This document shows positions 1-7,013 of a stretch of DNA of 16,549 bases, in pieces. Origin of the DNA: an uncultured Lachnospiraceae bacterium (GTDB taxonomy: Bacteria; Bacillota; Clostridia; Lachnospirales; Lachnospiraceae); the NCBI GenBank assembly GCA_910579865.1, contig CAJTXA010000039.1, positions 1 through 16,549 on the forward strand. Direction: 5' to 3'. The translations under genes and the position numbers were made by a program. Within the stretch, counting starts at the first letter, position 1; each line of letters starts with the position of its first letter. The notes below the pieces were generated by a model. That model did no database searches, had not been told where the DNA came from, and was given only the letters and a program-made list of their open reading frames with translations.

Positions 1-116
1 GTTCCATCCCCTAATTGGAATTCTTCGTTTAGACTTTCTATCGTGCGTCCTTGTTCTAAATAGAGCTGTACGATTTTCTTTTTAAATTCTGGCTCATAAA
101 CCTTTGTTTTTGGCAT
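1..116 (-). CDS. IS3-type transposase OrfA, N-terminal part, cut by window edge
   Basis: Reading the minus strand from an ATG at 116-114 gives 38 codons that stay open to the window edge, beginning MPKTKVYEPEFKKKIVQLYL and continuing through EQGRTIESLNEEFQLGDG. This is the usual start of the small helix-turn-helix OrfA protein of IS3-family elements, which binds the element's terminal repeats and is normally joined to the DDE-containing OrfB by a programmed frameshift. The start is supported by a purine-rich ribosome binding site (AAGGAAGGTG) a few bases upstream and by a promoter at about 184-194. The rest of OrfA and any OrfB lie outside the window, so I cannot tell whether the element is intact. 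Confidence 0.75.
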   Translation of the reverse strand, partial: MPKTKVYEPEFKKKIVQLYLEQGRTIESLNEEFQLGDG

Positions 117-183
117 ATGTAACACCTTCCTTTTCTTTATATTGAATATATCATTTATTTCCTGTTTGGTGTTACAACTTTAT

Positions 184-194
184 TATACCATCTC
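184..194 (-). promoter_or_regulatory. Extended -10 promoter for the OrfA gene
   Basis: On the minus strand TGGTATAAT (extended -10 form, TGnTATAAT) lies about 70 bases upstream of the OrfA start. No good -35 box stands 17 bases before it, but the TG extension can compensate. This is a motif match only. Confidence 0.4.
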
Positions 195-269
195 ATAGTT
201 TCCCGACCTGTCCGCATATTTCACTGTTTTGTTGTCACTTCTATTCCTCTCTTCACCTCCTTTCAGCCA

Positions 270-923
270 TCACCATTCAAATCTGATCTGGAACTTCTCT
301 TCTGTCATGTATTCTTTCAGTCGCTCCTGTTTCCAGGCTTCCAGCAGTCTCCGGTGTTTCTGTTCCCTGCTCTGCTTCACTTTTTCCCATAATTTCTCCC
401 ACGCCTCTATGATCTGTGAGATCATATGACCTATCTGTATCAGGTAATAATGCTTCTTCCATGCCTGGTAATTGTGGCTGAAACGATGACCCAGGTTATA
501 GTCATGGTTTTTCTGGGTATTGAACCCCTCATTCTCGATCGCCCACCTTCTCCTTCCAGCTTCCGACAGCTCTTTTACGCTCCTTTTCGTTACGGGCAGG
601 TCTGTCAGGAAATAAAACGGGTATTTTCCTTCCTCTCTTTCCCCTCTCTCTATGAAATTGACCTGATGACCTTCATACACAATCCCTGTTACATAGTCAT
701 GCCACACCGTTTTTTCTTCTCGATTCTTTTTGTCTTTCCCTTTTTTCTTTCCCGATACCAGATATCTTTCCTCCTGGTAATTGCCTTCCAGACCCCTTAA
801 TTTCTCGTATTCCTCATAAACAGCGGGTATCCTGCCTTTCTTGAAACGCAGCAAGTAGCTACAACCCGCTTCTCGGCATTCCATGAAAAAACCTTTACAG
901 GCAGGCTGTCCCCACAGATGCAT
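270..923 (-). pseudogene. DDE transposase, C-terminal fragment (catalytic Glu)
   Basis: This is the second half of the same transposase, read one base out of phase with 797-1555. Meaningful sequence starts at about 902 with ACKGFF, directly where the upstream fragment's GDSL motif ends. It includes the probable catalytic Glu, E130, in RRRWAIENEGFN, followed by the basic, aromatic-rich tail (FSHNYQAWKKHYYLIQIGHM) typical of the group. The listed ATG at 923 is probably not a real start; the fragment is best read as the continuation of the upstream half. The break fits loss of 1 or 4 bases near 902. I see no classical X XXY YYZ slippery heptamer in the correct phase, so decay is more likely than programmed frameshifting. 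Confidence 0.7.
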
Positions 924-1555
924 ATCGGCAGCTCTGGGAATTTATCTCGTAGCTTCTTCAGCAGCCGATGGAAGGCTTCCAGCTCACAATCCTGTTTTTC
1001 CGCCTCTTCTTGCTTCTCTGCGAATTCTGTCATGATGCTCACATAAATGTCCGGGTGTAGCATTATTTTTGCTTCCAGCACATAATAATAGTATTCTGTA
1101 TATTCCTTTTCCGTCCCTTTGTTGTGGACACGGTACAGGCATTTCCCGTCCAGTTTCTCACGGCTGCTGTACAGCTGTGTCCCATCTACAATGACCATCC
1201 AGTAGCCACCATACAGCCTAGCCTTTTCAAATGCCCTGTTACGTATCAACTTCTTTACAAGTTTGCATACTGTTTCCTGAAGTTCATCTGGGTCAACTCC
1301 TTTCAGGTAATTGTTGATGGTTTCCCAATATGGCAGCTCGGTAAGTTCCTGACCGCCCAGATACCCTATGTTTTCTATTATGGTTTCAGAATTGAATTCC
1401 TCACTTGTTTTTCTCATGCTGCTGATGTAAAATATAGTAGAAAGAATCCTTGTCATCAGCAGAATCTGGCACTGGTAAGTAATATACCTTTGATCCCGTG
1501 GATCCCGGATCTGCTTCAGCAGGGACAGCAGGTCGGGGAAAAAACGGTTGATCAC
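797..1555 (-). pseudogene. DDE transposase, N-terminal fragment (first two catalytic Asp)
   Basis: This 252-codon frame begins at a GTG and carries the first half of an IS4-superfamily-like DDE transposase. The first catalytic Asp is probably D124 in MVIVDGTQ and the second D216 in ICICGDSL. After that the reading becomes unrelated and stops, while the missing half appears in another frame (270-923). The frame stays open upstream of the GTG (reading ITRAEAREHLAQFHLSCELL), and a strong AAGGAGG site with an ATG at 1629-1627 lies there in the wrong frame. The true start is therefore probably 1629, disconnected by the nine-A run at 1626-1618. The exact IS family is uncertain; the match is to DDE transposases common in Lachnospiraceae. 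Expected role: cutting and joining element ends. It is probably inactive as it stands. Confidence 0.7.
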
Positions 1556-1617
1556 CTTTAATAGTTCACACGAAAGATGAAACTGTGCCAGGTGTTCCCT
1601 TGCTTCTGCTCTGGTGA

Positions 1618-1650
1618 TTTTTTTTTCATTTTCTTGATAAAGACCTCCTT
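1618..1650 (-). promoter_or_regulatory. Transposase ribosome binding site, ATG and nine-A run
   Basis: On the minus strand a textbook AAAGGAGG site (around 1650-1642) precedes ATG at 1629-1627, which is followed at once by nine A residues. Read without a shift, the ATG frame stops after 23 codons. A run of seven or ten A would join it to the long transposase frame. This decides the likely native start and marks a slippage-prone spot. Confidence 0.5.
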
Positions 1651-1745
1651 TCTTTCTGGGGCTTGCGAAAAAATAGTTTTTTGGTCAATTCTATTATCTC
1701 GCATTTTCCTGAAAAATGGGAGGTTTTTTATTATAAATTTTTTAA

Positions 1746-1967
1746 TCGTCAGGGCTGTACTCCAATAATATTGAAAATAAGAAAGAATTTACAGAAATTT
1801 ATAAAAATGAAGAAAATTCTTTTGACAATATGGAAGGACATGATTTTGAAAAATTTTGTGCAAGATTGCTTAAAAAGAATGGATTTAAAAATGTAGAGGT
1901 AACAAAAGGAAGAGGTGCTTATTATTTCAATCCTACTATTTTAACCCACTGTCTAAATTTGCGTTAG
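1746..1967 (+). pseudogene. Mrr-like restriction endonuclease, 5' remnant
   Basis: A plus-strand frame open from 1746 to a TAG at 1965-1967 contains NMEGHDFEKFCARLLKKNGF then KNVEVTKGRG. This is the characteristic start of the Mrr_cat/restriction-endonuclease-like fold (GxxFExxVAxLLxxxGYxxVxVTxGxGDxGxD). The family's next residues, the Asp-centred catalytic segment, are absent: after GRG (about 1916) the sequence changes to an unrelated tail AYYFNPTILTHC and stops. Upstream, the frame runs back into the transposase-side sequence without a clear start; the internal ATG at 1830 is only a possible one. I infer that an Mrr-type DNA cleavage gene was cut on both sides by insertions or deletions, leaving about 55 recognisable codons. 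It should be non-functional. Confidence 0.55.
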
Positions 1968-2068
1968 AATAACCGTCGTCTGTGTACCATTTCTTATTTG
2001 ACTTTTAAACAATCTTCCAATAAATTTACACAATTTAATGCAAAAGCCGAGTTGCAGTTTATTTTTTG

Positions 2069-2097
2069 TTGCACAAATCAAAAGTTATAGGTATAAT
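2069..2097 (+). promoter_or_regulatory. Sigma-A promoter, distal, for pheB-hom
   Basis: TTGCAC (2069-2074) and a perfect TATAAT (2092-2097) are separated by exactly 17 bases, a near-consensus vegetative promoter. It would give a leader of roughly 190 bases before pheB. Confidence 0.65.
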
Positions 2098-2158
2098 AAC
2101 AGAATGATAGCAAGTTTTTATTTTTCTATTATAAATTAAAAAATTTTTTTAAAAATGG

Positions 2159-2187
2159 TTGCATTGCAAAAGTAAGTATGGTACTAT
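2159..2187 (+). promoter_or_regulatory. Sigma-A promoter, proximal, for pheB-hom
   Basis: TTGCAT (2159-2164) and TACTAT (2182-2187) with a 17-base spacer form a second good promoter, about 90 bases downstream of the first and pointing the same way. Confidence 0.55.
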
Positions 2188-2201
2188 CTTCCTAGTAAAA
2201 A

Positions 2202-2232
2202 CATATGTATTTGTATCACATACAAACAATAT
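2202..2232 (+). promoter_or_regulatory. Small hairpin or operator-like dyad in the pheB leader
   Basis: TTTGTAT (2210-2216) and ATACAAA (2220-2226) form a perfect 7-bp inverted repeat around a CAC loop. ATAT on each side extends the symmetry with a small internal mismatch. It lies about 15 bases after the proximal -10 box, a place suited to a repressor operator or a leader hairpin. There is no T-run, so it is not a terminator. Confidence 0.35.
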
Positions 2233-2296
2233 GATTTTGTAAAAAAAATAGGAATTATTAAGGAAAGGATAGGTATCGAAAAAAGGGGAAATTTGT

Positions 2297-2734
2297 ATGT
2301 CGGATAAGTATTTTGTAGTTAAGCAAAAGGCAGTTCCCGAGGTTCTTTTAAAAGTAGTAGAAGCAAAGCGGCTGTTAGAATCAGAGAAGGTTATGACTGT
2401 TCAAGAAGCAACAGAAGCAGTTGATATTAGCCGAAGTTCATTTTATAAATATAAAGATGATATCTTTCCTTTTCATGACAATGCAAGAGGGAAGACGATT
2501 ACTTTTGTTTTACAGATGGAAGATGAACCAGGAATTTTATCTACAGTACTTAGTACAATTGCAGAATATCATGCCAATATTTTAACGATTCATCAGACGA
2601 TACCAATTAATGGAATTGCATCATTGACATTAAGTATAGAGATTTTGACATCTACAAAAGATTCTTCAGAAATGATTGAAAAGATTGAAGGGTTACAGGG
2701 AATTCATTATTTGAAAATTCTATCAAGAGAATAA
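2297..2734 (+). CDS. pheB: ACT domain-containing protein (UPF0735/PheB family)
   Basis: A 145-residue protein matching the UPF0735 (PheB) family in length and layout. A basic, helical N-terminal part contains AVDISRSSFYKYKDDIFPF (about residues 45-63), resembling a small helix-turn-helix. A C-terminal ACT domain runs from about residue 68 (TITFVLQMEDEPGILSTVLS) to the end. ACT domains bind amino acids and usually regulate amino-acid enzymes; the Bacillus pheB gene was once assigned to chorismate mutase, but its biochemical role is not settled. The ATG follows AAAAAAGGGGAAA at suitable spacing. The gene lies 84 bases before the hom start and is probably co-transcribed, so a role as amino-acid sensor or regulator for the aspartate-family pathway is plausible but inferred. 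Confidence 0.85.
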   Translation: MSDKYFVVKQKAVPEVLLKVVEAKRLLESEKVMTVQEATEAVDISRSSFYKYKDDIFPFHDNARGKTITFVLQMEDEPGILSTVLSTIAEYHANILTIHQTIPINGIASLTLSIEILTSTKDSSEMIEKIEGLQGIHYLKILSRE

Positions 2735-2818
2735 TTAAGATAATAGAAATATAATAAATCTAGTGGAAATTAGATAAGATGGAAGAAATTGGATAAGAAA
2801 GGGAACAAGGTGAGAAAA

Positions 2819-4036
2819 ATGATAAATATAGCAGTTTTAGGTTATGGTACTGTTGGTTCAGGAGTGGTAGAAGTAATTCATACCAATCATGAAAGTATTG
2901 CAAAGAAAGCAAGACAGGAAATAAATATTAAATATGTCTTAGATTTACGAGACTTCCCAGGGGATTCTATTCAAGAAAAAATTGTTCATGATTTTGAAGT
3001 AATATTAAAAGATGAAGAGATAAAAATTGTAGTAGAAGTAATGGGTGGTGTAAATCCAGCGTATACATTTGTAAAAAGTGCATTGGAACATGGAAAAAGT
3101 GTAGTAACTTCCAATAAAGAATTAGTAGCAAAACATGGATCAGAATTAATTGCACTAGCAAAAGAAAAAAAATTAAATTTTTTATTTGAGGCAAGTGTAG
3201 GTGGAGGAATTCCAATTATTCGTCCTTTAAACCAATCTCTGACAGCAGATGAAATTTGTGAAATTACGGGTATTTTAAATGGAACGACAAATTATATTTT
3301 AACAAAAATGCGAGTAGATGGTTCTGACTTTAATGAAGTATTAAAGGAGGCCCAAGCACTTGGCTATGCAGAACGCAATCCAGAGGCTGATATTGAAGGA
3401 TATGATACTTGCAGAAAAATTGCAATTTTATCTTCATTAGCTTTTGGTAGTCAGGTAGATTATGAAGATGTTTATACAGAAGGAATTACCAATATTACAG
3501 CAAAAGATATTTTATTTGCGGATCAGTGTGGCTATAGTATAAAGTTATTTGGAACGAGTAAAAAGGTAGATGGAAAGATTTATATTATGGTTGCACCTGC
3601 TATGATTACAGAAGAAAATCCACTTTATAGTGTAAATGGTGTTTATAATGGGATTTTTGTAAAGGGAAATGTATTAGGTGATGTTATGTTTTATGGAAGT
3701 GGTGCAGGAAAGCTGCCGACAGCAAGTGCAGTTGTTTCTGATGTAGTAGATGAAGTAAAACATATTGGAACCAATATTTTAACAACTTGGAGCAGTAAAA
3801 AGTTGGAACTTGCTGATATAAAAGATTCGAAAAAACGATTTTTTGTACGAATAAAAGGAAACTGTTTAGAAAGAATAGAAGAGATAGAACGCTTATTTGG
3901 AAAGGTGCATACCATAGAACTGGCTGAGATAAAAGAAGAATTTGCTTTTCTTACAGAAGAATTATCCGAGGCAGAATATGCAAAAAAAGCAGAACAACTA
4001 AGTGGAATTTTAAATCGGATTCGAGTATATCGCTAA
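2819..4036 (+). CDS. hom: Homoserine dehydrogenase
   Basis: Homoserine dehydrogenase, the NAD(P)H-dependent enzyme that reduces aspartate semialdehyde to homoserine, the branch point to threonine and methionine. With the ATG at 2819 it has 405 residues. The nucleotide-binding loop GYGTVG is at 8-13, the substrate region TSNKE at 97-101, GILNGTTNYI at 151-160, and the catalytic signature DIEGYDTCRK at 191-200, aligning with the Asp/Asp/Lys set (D191, D196, K200) of the yeast enzyme. A C-terminal ACT regulatory domain (about 330-405) points to feedback control, probably by threonine. I prefer ATG 2819, behind AAGGTGAG, to the TTG ten codons upstream because the family starts right at the first beta strand. 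Thr synthase and homoserine kinase genes, often adjacent, are missing here; a terminator follows. Confidence 0.93.
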   Translation: MINIAVLGYGTVGSGVVEVIHTNHESIAKKARQEINIKYVLDLRDFPGDSIQEKIVHDFEVILKDEEIKIVVEVMGGVNPAYTFVKSALEHGKSVVTSNKELVAKHGSELIALAKEKKLNFLFEASVGGGIPIIRPLNQSLTADEICEITGILNGTTNYILTKMRVDGSDFNEVLKEAQALGYAERNPEADIEGYDTCRKIAILSSLAFGSQVDYEDVYTEGITNITAKDILFADQCGYSIKLFGTSKKVDGKIYIMVAPAMITEENPLYSVNGVYNGIFVKGNVLGDVMFYGSGAGKLPTASAVVSDVVDEVKHIGTNILTTWSSKKLELADIKDSKKRFFVRIKGNCLERIEEIERLFGKVHTIELAEIKEEFAFLTEELSEAEYAKKAEQLSGILNRIRVYR

Positions 4037-4069
4037 GTACTTTTAGAAAAAAAGATAGATAAGTGGATG

Positions 4070-4119
4070 AAAAATGTTCTCACTTAGGCATAAAATAGGC
4101 TGTTGTGAGAACATTTTTT
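4070..4119. terminator. Bidirectional terminator between hom and the DUF4190 gene
   Basis: AAAAATGTTCTCAC (4070-4083) and GTGAGAACATTTTTT (4105-4119) form a perfect 14-bp stem with a 21-base loop and T-runs in both directions. It lies between convergent genes and can end both transcripts. Confidence 0.9.
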
Positions 4120-4141
4120 ACATGAAAAGAAATAGTATTAT

Positions 4142-4510
4142 TTAATTATAAAATTCCATATAGACTTTAAGTGCTTCTTTATATTCTGCCATAAATTGAT
4201 TGACAAATTCGACCCCTGCCATTGTATTTAAAAATTGATATACAACAAAAATAAGTACAATAATTGTAATCAATATAACAAAACTTAATGAGATACCCAC
4301 AATTGCTTTTCCTTCCATACGTTGTCCAGGTTGTTTAGAAACAAAACCAAAGATAATGCTTAAAAGAGAGGTAATAAATGGGATTGGAATTAAAAATAAA
4401 AATCCTGTTACAACGGATACAATGCCAAGAATGAGAGAGGATTTGGCGAATCCATTTGAGCGTTTGGGTATAGGGTTATAGTTGTTTTGATTGAAATTAT
4501 TTTCGTCCAT
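4142..4510 (-). CDS. DUF4190-type small membrane protein
   Basis: A 122-residue protein with a polar, Asn-rich N-terminus (MDENNFNQNNYNP), then two predicted membrane segments. The first is at about 24-58 (SLILGIVSVVTGFLFLIPIP and the following hydrophobic stretch), the second at about 70-92 (IVGISLSFVILITIIVLIFV). A short KQPGQRMEGK linker joins them. This glycine-rich two-helix arrangement is typical of DUF4190, a family of small membrane proteins of unknown function common in Firmicutes. The C-terminus is a short amphipathic tail. The ATG is preceded by AAAAGGAG on the minus strand. The gene stands alone, convergent with hom, with a shared terminator. I cannot assign a role. Confidence 0.75.
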   Translation of the reverse strand: MDENNFNQNNYNPIPKRSNGFAKSSLILGIVSVVTGFLFLIPIPFITSLLSIIFGFVSKQPGQRMEGKAIVGISLSFVILITIIVLIFVVYQFLNTMAGVEFVNQFMAEYKEALKVYMEFYN

Positions 4511-4638
4511 TGACTTTCTCCTTTTATTAATGGTTTATTGTGCAGAATAATTTCTGTAAAATTTATAGGTAGTAGCTATAACAATTTTTTATAACGAAAA
4601 ATAGTATAACATGGATTGACAGAAAGTACAATGGATAC

Positions 4639-4667
4639 TTGATAGAGTAGGAAAATTTATGTATAAT
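4639..4667 (+). promoter_or_regulatory. Sigma-A promoter for tex
   Basis: TTGATA (4639-4644) and TATAAT (4662-4667) are separated by 17 bases, giving a leader of about 88 bases before the tex start. A separate TTGACA at 4615-4620 has no fitting -10 box. Confidence 0.6.
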
Positions 4668-4761
4668 TTTTAGTAAAAGAAGAAAAAAAGAAAACTAGAA
4701 GTTCTTGAAAAAAGAATAAAAAAACAGAAAAAAGTAAGGAAGGAATGAGGAAATTTAAAAT

Positions 4762-6915
4762 ATGAATATTTTTGAAAGAATAACACAAGAACTTGGAGTA
4801 AAGGAAAATCAAGTAAAAGCTGCTGTACAATTGATTGATGAGGGAAATACGATTCCCTTTATTGCCCGCTATCGAAAAGAAGTGACAGGTTCTTTAAACG
4901 ATGAACAATTACGTACATTAGAAGAACGTTTGACTTATCTTAGAAATTTGGAAGAAAAGAAGCAGCAAGTGCTTGCTACGATAGAAGAACAGGGAAAGCT
5001 AACAGAGGAGCTAAAAAAGCAAATCGAAGAAGCTACTACGCAGGTAGCATTAGAAGATTTATATCGCCCTTATCGTCCAAAGAGAAGAACACGTGCGACA
5101 GTTGCAAAAGAAAAGGGGTTAGAACCACTTGCTAATTTAATTTTACTTCAAATGGCAAATCATGCAATTGAGGAATATGCAAAAGATTATTTATCAGAAG
5201 AAAAGGAAGTTCAAACTATAGAAGAAGCGATTGCTGGGGCAAAAGATATTCTTGCGGAAAGTATTTCAGATGAAGCAGATTATCGGACTTATATCCGTAA
5301 GATCACTACAGAAGAGGGAAAAATAATTTCTACAGCAAAGGATGAAACAAAAGAATCTGTTTATGAAATGTATTATCAATTTGAAGAACCAGTAAAAAAA
5401 TTAGCTGGTCATCGGGTGCTTGCATTAAATAGAGGGGAAAAAGAAAAATATTTGACAGTAAAGATAGCAGCACCAGAGGAAAGAATTTTACAATATTTAA
5501 GAAAACAGATAATAAAAAAGGAAAATCCTTATACAACTGTTTTATTAGAAGAAGCAGCAGAGGATAGTTACCATCGGTTGATTCAACCTGCAATTGAACG
5601 AGAAATTCGTAATGATTTAACAGAAAAGGCAGAAGACAGTGCAATAAAAGTGTTTGGAAAAAATTTGACACAACTTTTGATGCAGCCTCCGATTGTAAAT
5701 CAGACTGTACTTGGCTGGGATCCAGCATTTCGTACTGGTTGTAAACTTGCTGTTGTAGATGCAACAGGAAAAGTTTTAGATACAGTAGTGATTTATCCAA
5801 TAGCACCGCAGAATAAAGTAACAGAAGCAAAGGAAATTTTAAAAAGACTAATTGAACAATATCAAATTACTTTAATTTCAGTTGGAAACGGAACTGCTTC
5901 TAGAGAATCAGAAATGGTGATTGTGGAGTTACTAAAAGAATTAAAGAAACCTGTGCAGTATGTAATTGTAAATGAAGCAGGTGCTTCTGTATATTCAGCA
6001 AGCAAGTTGGCAACAGAAGAATTTCCAAATTTTGATGTAGGACAAAGAAGTGCAGCCTCAATTGCACGACGTTTGCAAGATCCACTTGCTGAATTGGTAA
6101 AAATTGATCCAAAATCGATAGGAGTAGGACAATATCAGCATGATATGAATCAAAAAAAGTTAGGAGAGGCGTTACACGCTGTGGTAGAAGATTGTGTCAA
6201 TCATGTAGGTGTGGATTTAAATACAGCTTCTGCTTCCCTTTTGGAGTATGTTTCTGGTATTTCAAAAACAATTGCAAAAAATATTGTTGCTTATCGAGAG
6301 GAACAAGGAAAATTTACAAAACGTTCGCAACTTTTAAAGGTGGCAAAACTTGGTCCAAAGGCTTATGAACAATGTGCAGGATTTATGCGAATTCTAAATG
6401 GAGAAAATCCATTTGATGCAACCAGTGTTCATCCAGAAAGTTATAAGACAGCAGAAAAATTGATGGAACAGCTTGGTTATTCAAAAGAGGATTTAAAGAA
6501 AGGAGGATTACAGGGAATTGGAAAAAAGATAACAGATAGAAAAAAACTTTCAGCCCAATTAGAAATTGGAGAGATTACATTACAAGATTTAGTAAAGGAG
6601 TTAGAAAAACCAGCACGTGATCCACGTGATGAAATGCCAAAACCAATTCTTCGTACTGATGTATTAGAGATAAAGGATTTACAACCAGGAATGATTTTAA
6701 AGGGAACTGTTCGAAACGTAATTGATTTTGGTGTGTTTGTTGATATTGGAGTTCATCAGGATGGTTTAGTGCATATTTCTCAGATTACGGATCGATTTAT
6801 TAAACATCCTCTTGAGGTAGTAAGTGTAGGGGATATTGTAGATGTACAGGTAATATCAGTGGATTTAGGAAAAAAGAGAATTCAGCTTACTATGCGAATA
6901 CAACAGGAAAAATAA
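4762..6915 (+). CDS. tex: Tex family S1 RNA-binding protein
   Basis: A full-length (717-residue) Tex protein, a nucleic-acid-binding factor linked in other bacteria to transcription accessory functions and, in some pathogens, toxin expression. The N-terminal helical region carries the family signature IPFIARYRKEVTG (31-43) and LYRPYRPKRRTRA (100-112). A YqgF-like RNase H fold runs at about 315-445 (VLGWDPAFRTGCKLAVVD at its start). A helix-hairpin-helix region at about 485-550 includes ASLLEYVSGISKTIAKNIVA. The C-terminal S1 domain is at about 643-712 (GTVRNVIDFGVFVDIGVHQD). The start is set by ATG 4762 behind AAGGAAGGAATGAGG. It is transcribed alone from its own promoter; no clear terminator separates it from the chemoreceptor gene. 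Confidence 0.95.
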   Translation: MNIFERITQELGVKENQVKAAVQLIDEGNTIPFIARYRKEVTGSLNDEQLRTLEERLTYLRNLEEKKQQVLATIEEQGKLTEELKKQIEEATTQVALEDLYRPYRPKRRTRATVAKEKGLEPLANLILLQMANHAIEEYAKDYLSEEKEVQTIEEAIAGAKDILAESISDEADYRTYIRKITTEEGKIISTAKDETKESVYEMYYQFEEPVKKLAGHRVLALNRGEKEKYLTVKIAAPEERILQYLRKQIIKKENPYTTVLLEEAAEDSYHRLIQPAIEREIRNDLTEKAEDSAIKVFGKNLTQLLMQPPIVNQTVLGWDPAFRTGCKLAVVDATGKVLDTVVIYPIAPQNKVTEAKEILKRLIEQYQITLISVGNGTASRESEMVIVELLKELKKPVQYVIVNEAGASVYSASKLATEEFPNFDVGQRSAASIARRLQDPLAELVKIDPKSIGVGQYQHDMNQKKLGEALHAVVEDCVNHVGVDLNTASASLLEYVSGISKTIAKNIVAYREEQGKFTKRSQLLKVAKLGPKAYEQCAGFMRILNGENPFDATSVHPESYKTAEKLMEQLGYSKEDLKKGGLQGIGKKITDRKKLSAQLEIGEITLQDLVKELEKPARDPRDEMPKPILRTDVLEIKDLQPGMILKGTVRNVIDFGVFVDIGVHQDGLVHISQITDRFIKHPLEVVSVGDIVDVQVISVDLGKKRIQLTMRIQQEK

Positions 6916-7013
6916 AAGTTTCGTTGTTGAATGTGGCAGTTTTTTGTTTTAGTAGCTTTCTTTTAGGTATCGACGGAATAGAATAGACAGTATAAGAATG
7001 GAGGTTACAAGAT

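Larger units (their letters stand above)
217..1725 (-). mobile_element. Degenerate insertion sequence carrying a frame-broken DDE transposase
   Basis: This block holds one minus-strand transposase gene in two frames, and it is visibly richer in G and C than the A+T-rich genes to its right, which suggests a recent arrival from another host. Boundaries are approximate. A weak pair of imperfect inverted repeats (CCGCATATTTCA at 212-223; CCCATTTTTCA on the minus strand at 1720-1710) could be its ends and would give an element of about 1.5 kb, but I see no convincing target-site duplication. The left candidate end also overlaps where the neighbouring IS3-type element should end, so the two may be nested or abutting. 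Confidence 0.55.
1968..2296. other. Intergenic stretch ahead of pheB
   Basis: About 330 bases without a recognisable gene. The first 100 bases resemble nothing I can name and may include the scar of the event that cut the Mrr-like gene. The rest is very A+T-rich and holds two sigma-A type promoters and a small hairpin, listed separately. No T-box signature (AGGGTGGNACCGCG-like) or known amino-acid riboswitch motif is visible. Confidence 0.6.

Noticed and set aside
890..925. Programmed -1 frameshift in the transposase
   Set aside because: The phase change is right for -1, but the T-run nearby is not in a correctly phased slippery heptamer and no downstream stem-loop is evident; an indel is simpler.
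426..1561. Plus-strand frames opposite the transposase (124 and 145 aa)
   Set aside because: They are antisense shadows of a recognisable transposase, with no ribosome binding sites or family features.
1577..1896. Two plus-strand frames of 63 and 77 codons between the transposase and the Mrr remnant
   Set aside because: They overlap the transposase leader and the Mrr remnant in other frames and show no recognisable domain; the Mrr-like reading in the overlapping frame is clearly better.
1936..2004. Short minus-strand frame reading KSNKKWYTDDGYSNANLDSG then a stop, looking like a protein C-terminus
   Set aside because: The frame is closed by a TAA directly upstream (2007-2005), so only about 22 codons are open, and I recognise no family. 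It may be chance or a scar.
2098..2296. T-box leader or threonine attenuator ahead of pheB-hom
   Set aside because: No T-box AGGGTGGNACCGCG-like sequence, no leader peptide rich in Thr or Met codons and no terminator hairpin are visible.
2967..3215. Minus-strand frame inside hom (82 aa, Leu/His-rich)
   Set aside because: It is a mirror of A-rich coding sequence: low-complexity composition, no ribosome binding site and fully inside a clear hom gene. The same applies to minus-strand frames within tex, the chemoreceptor, rnz, tsaD and ispD.
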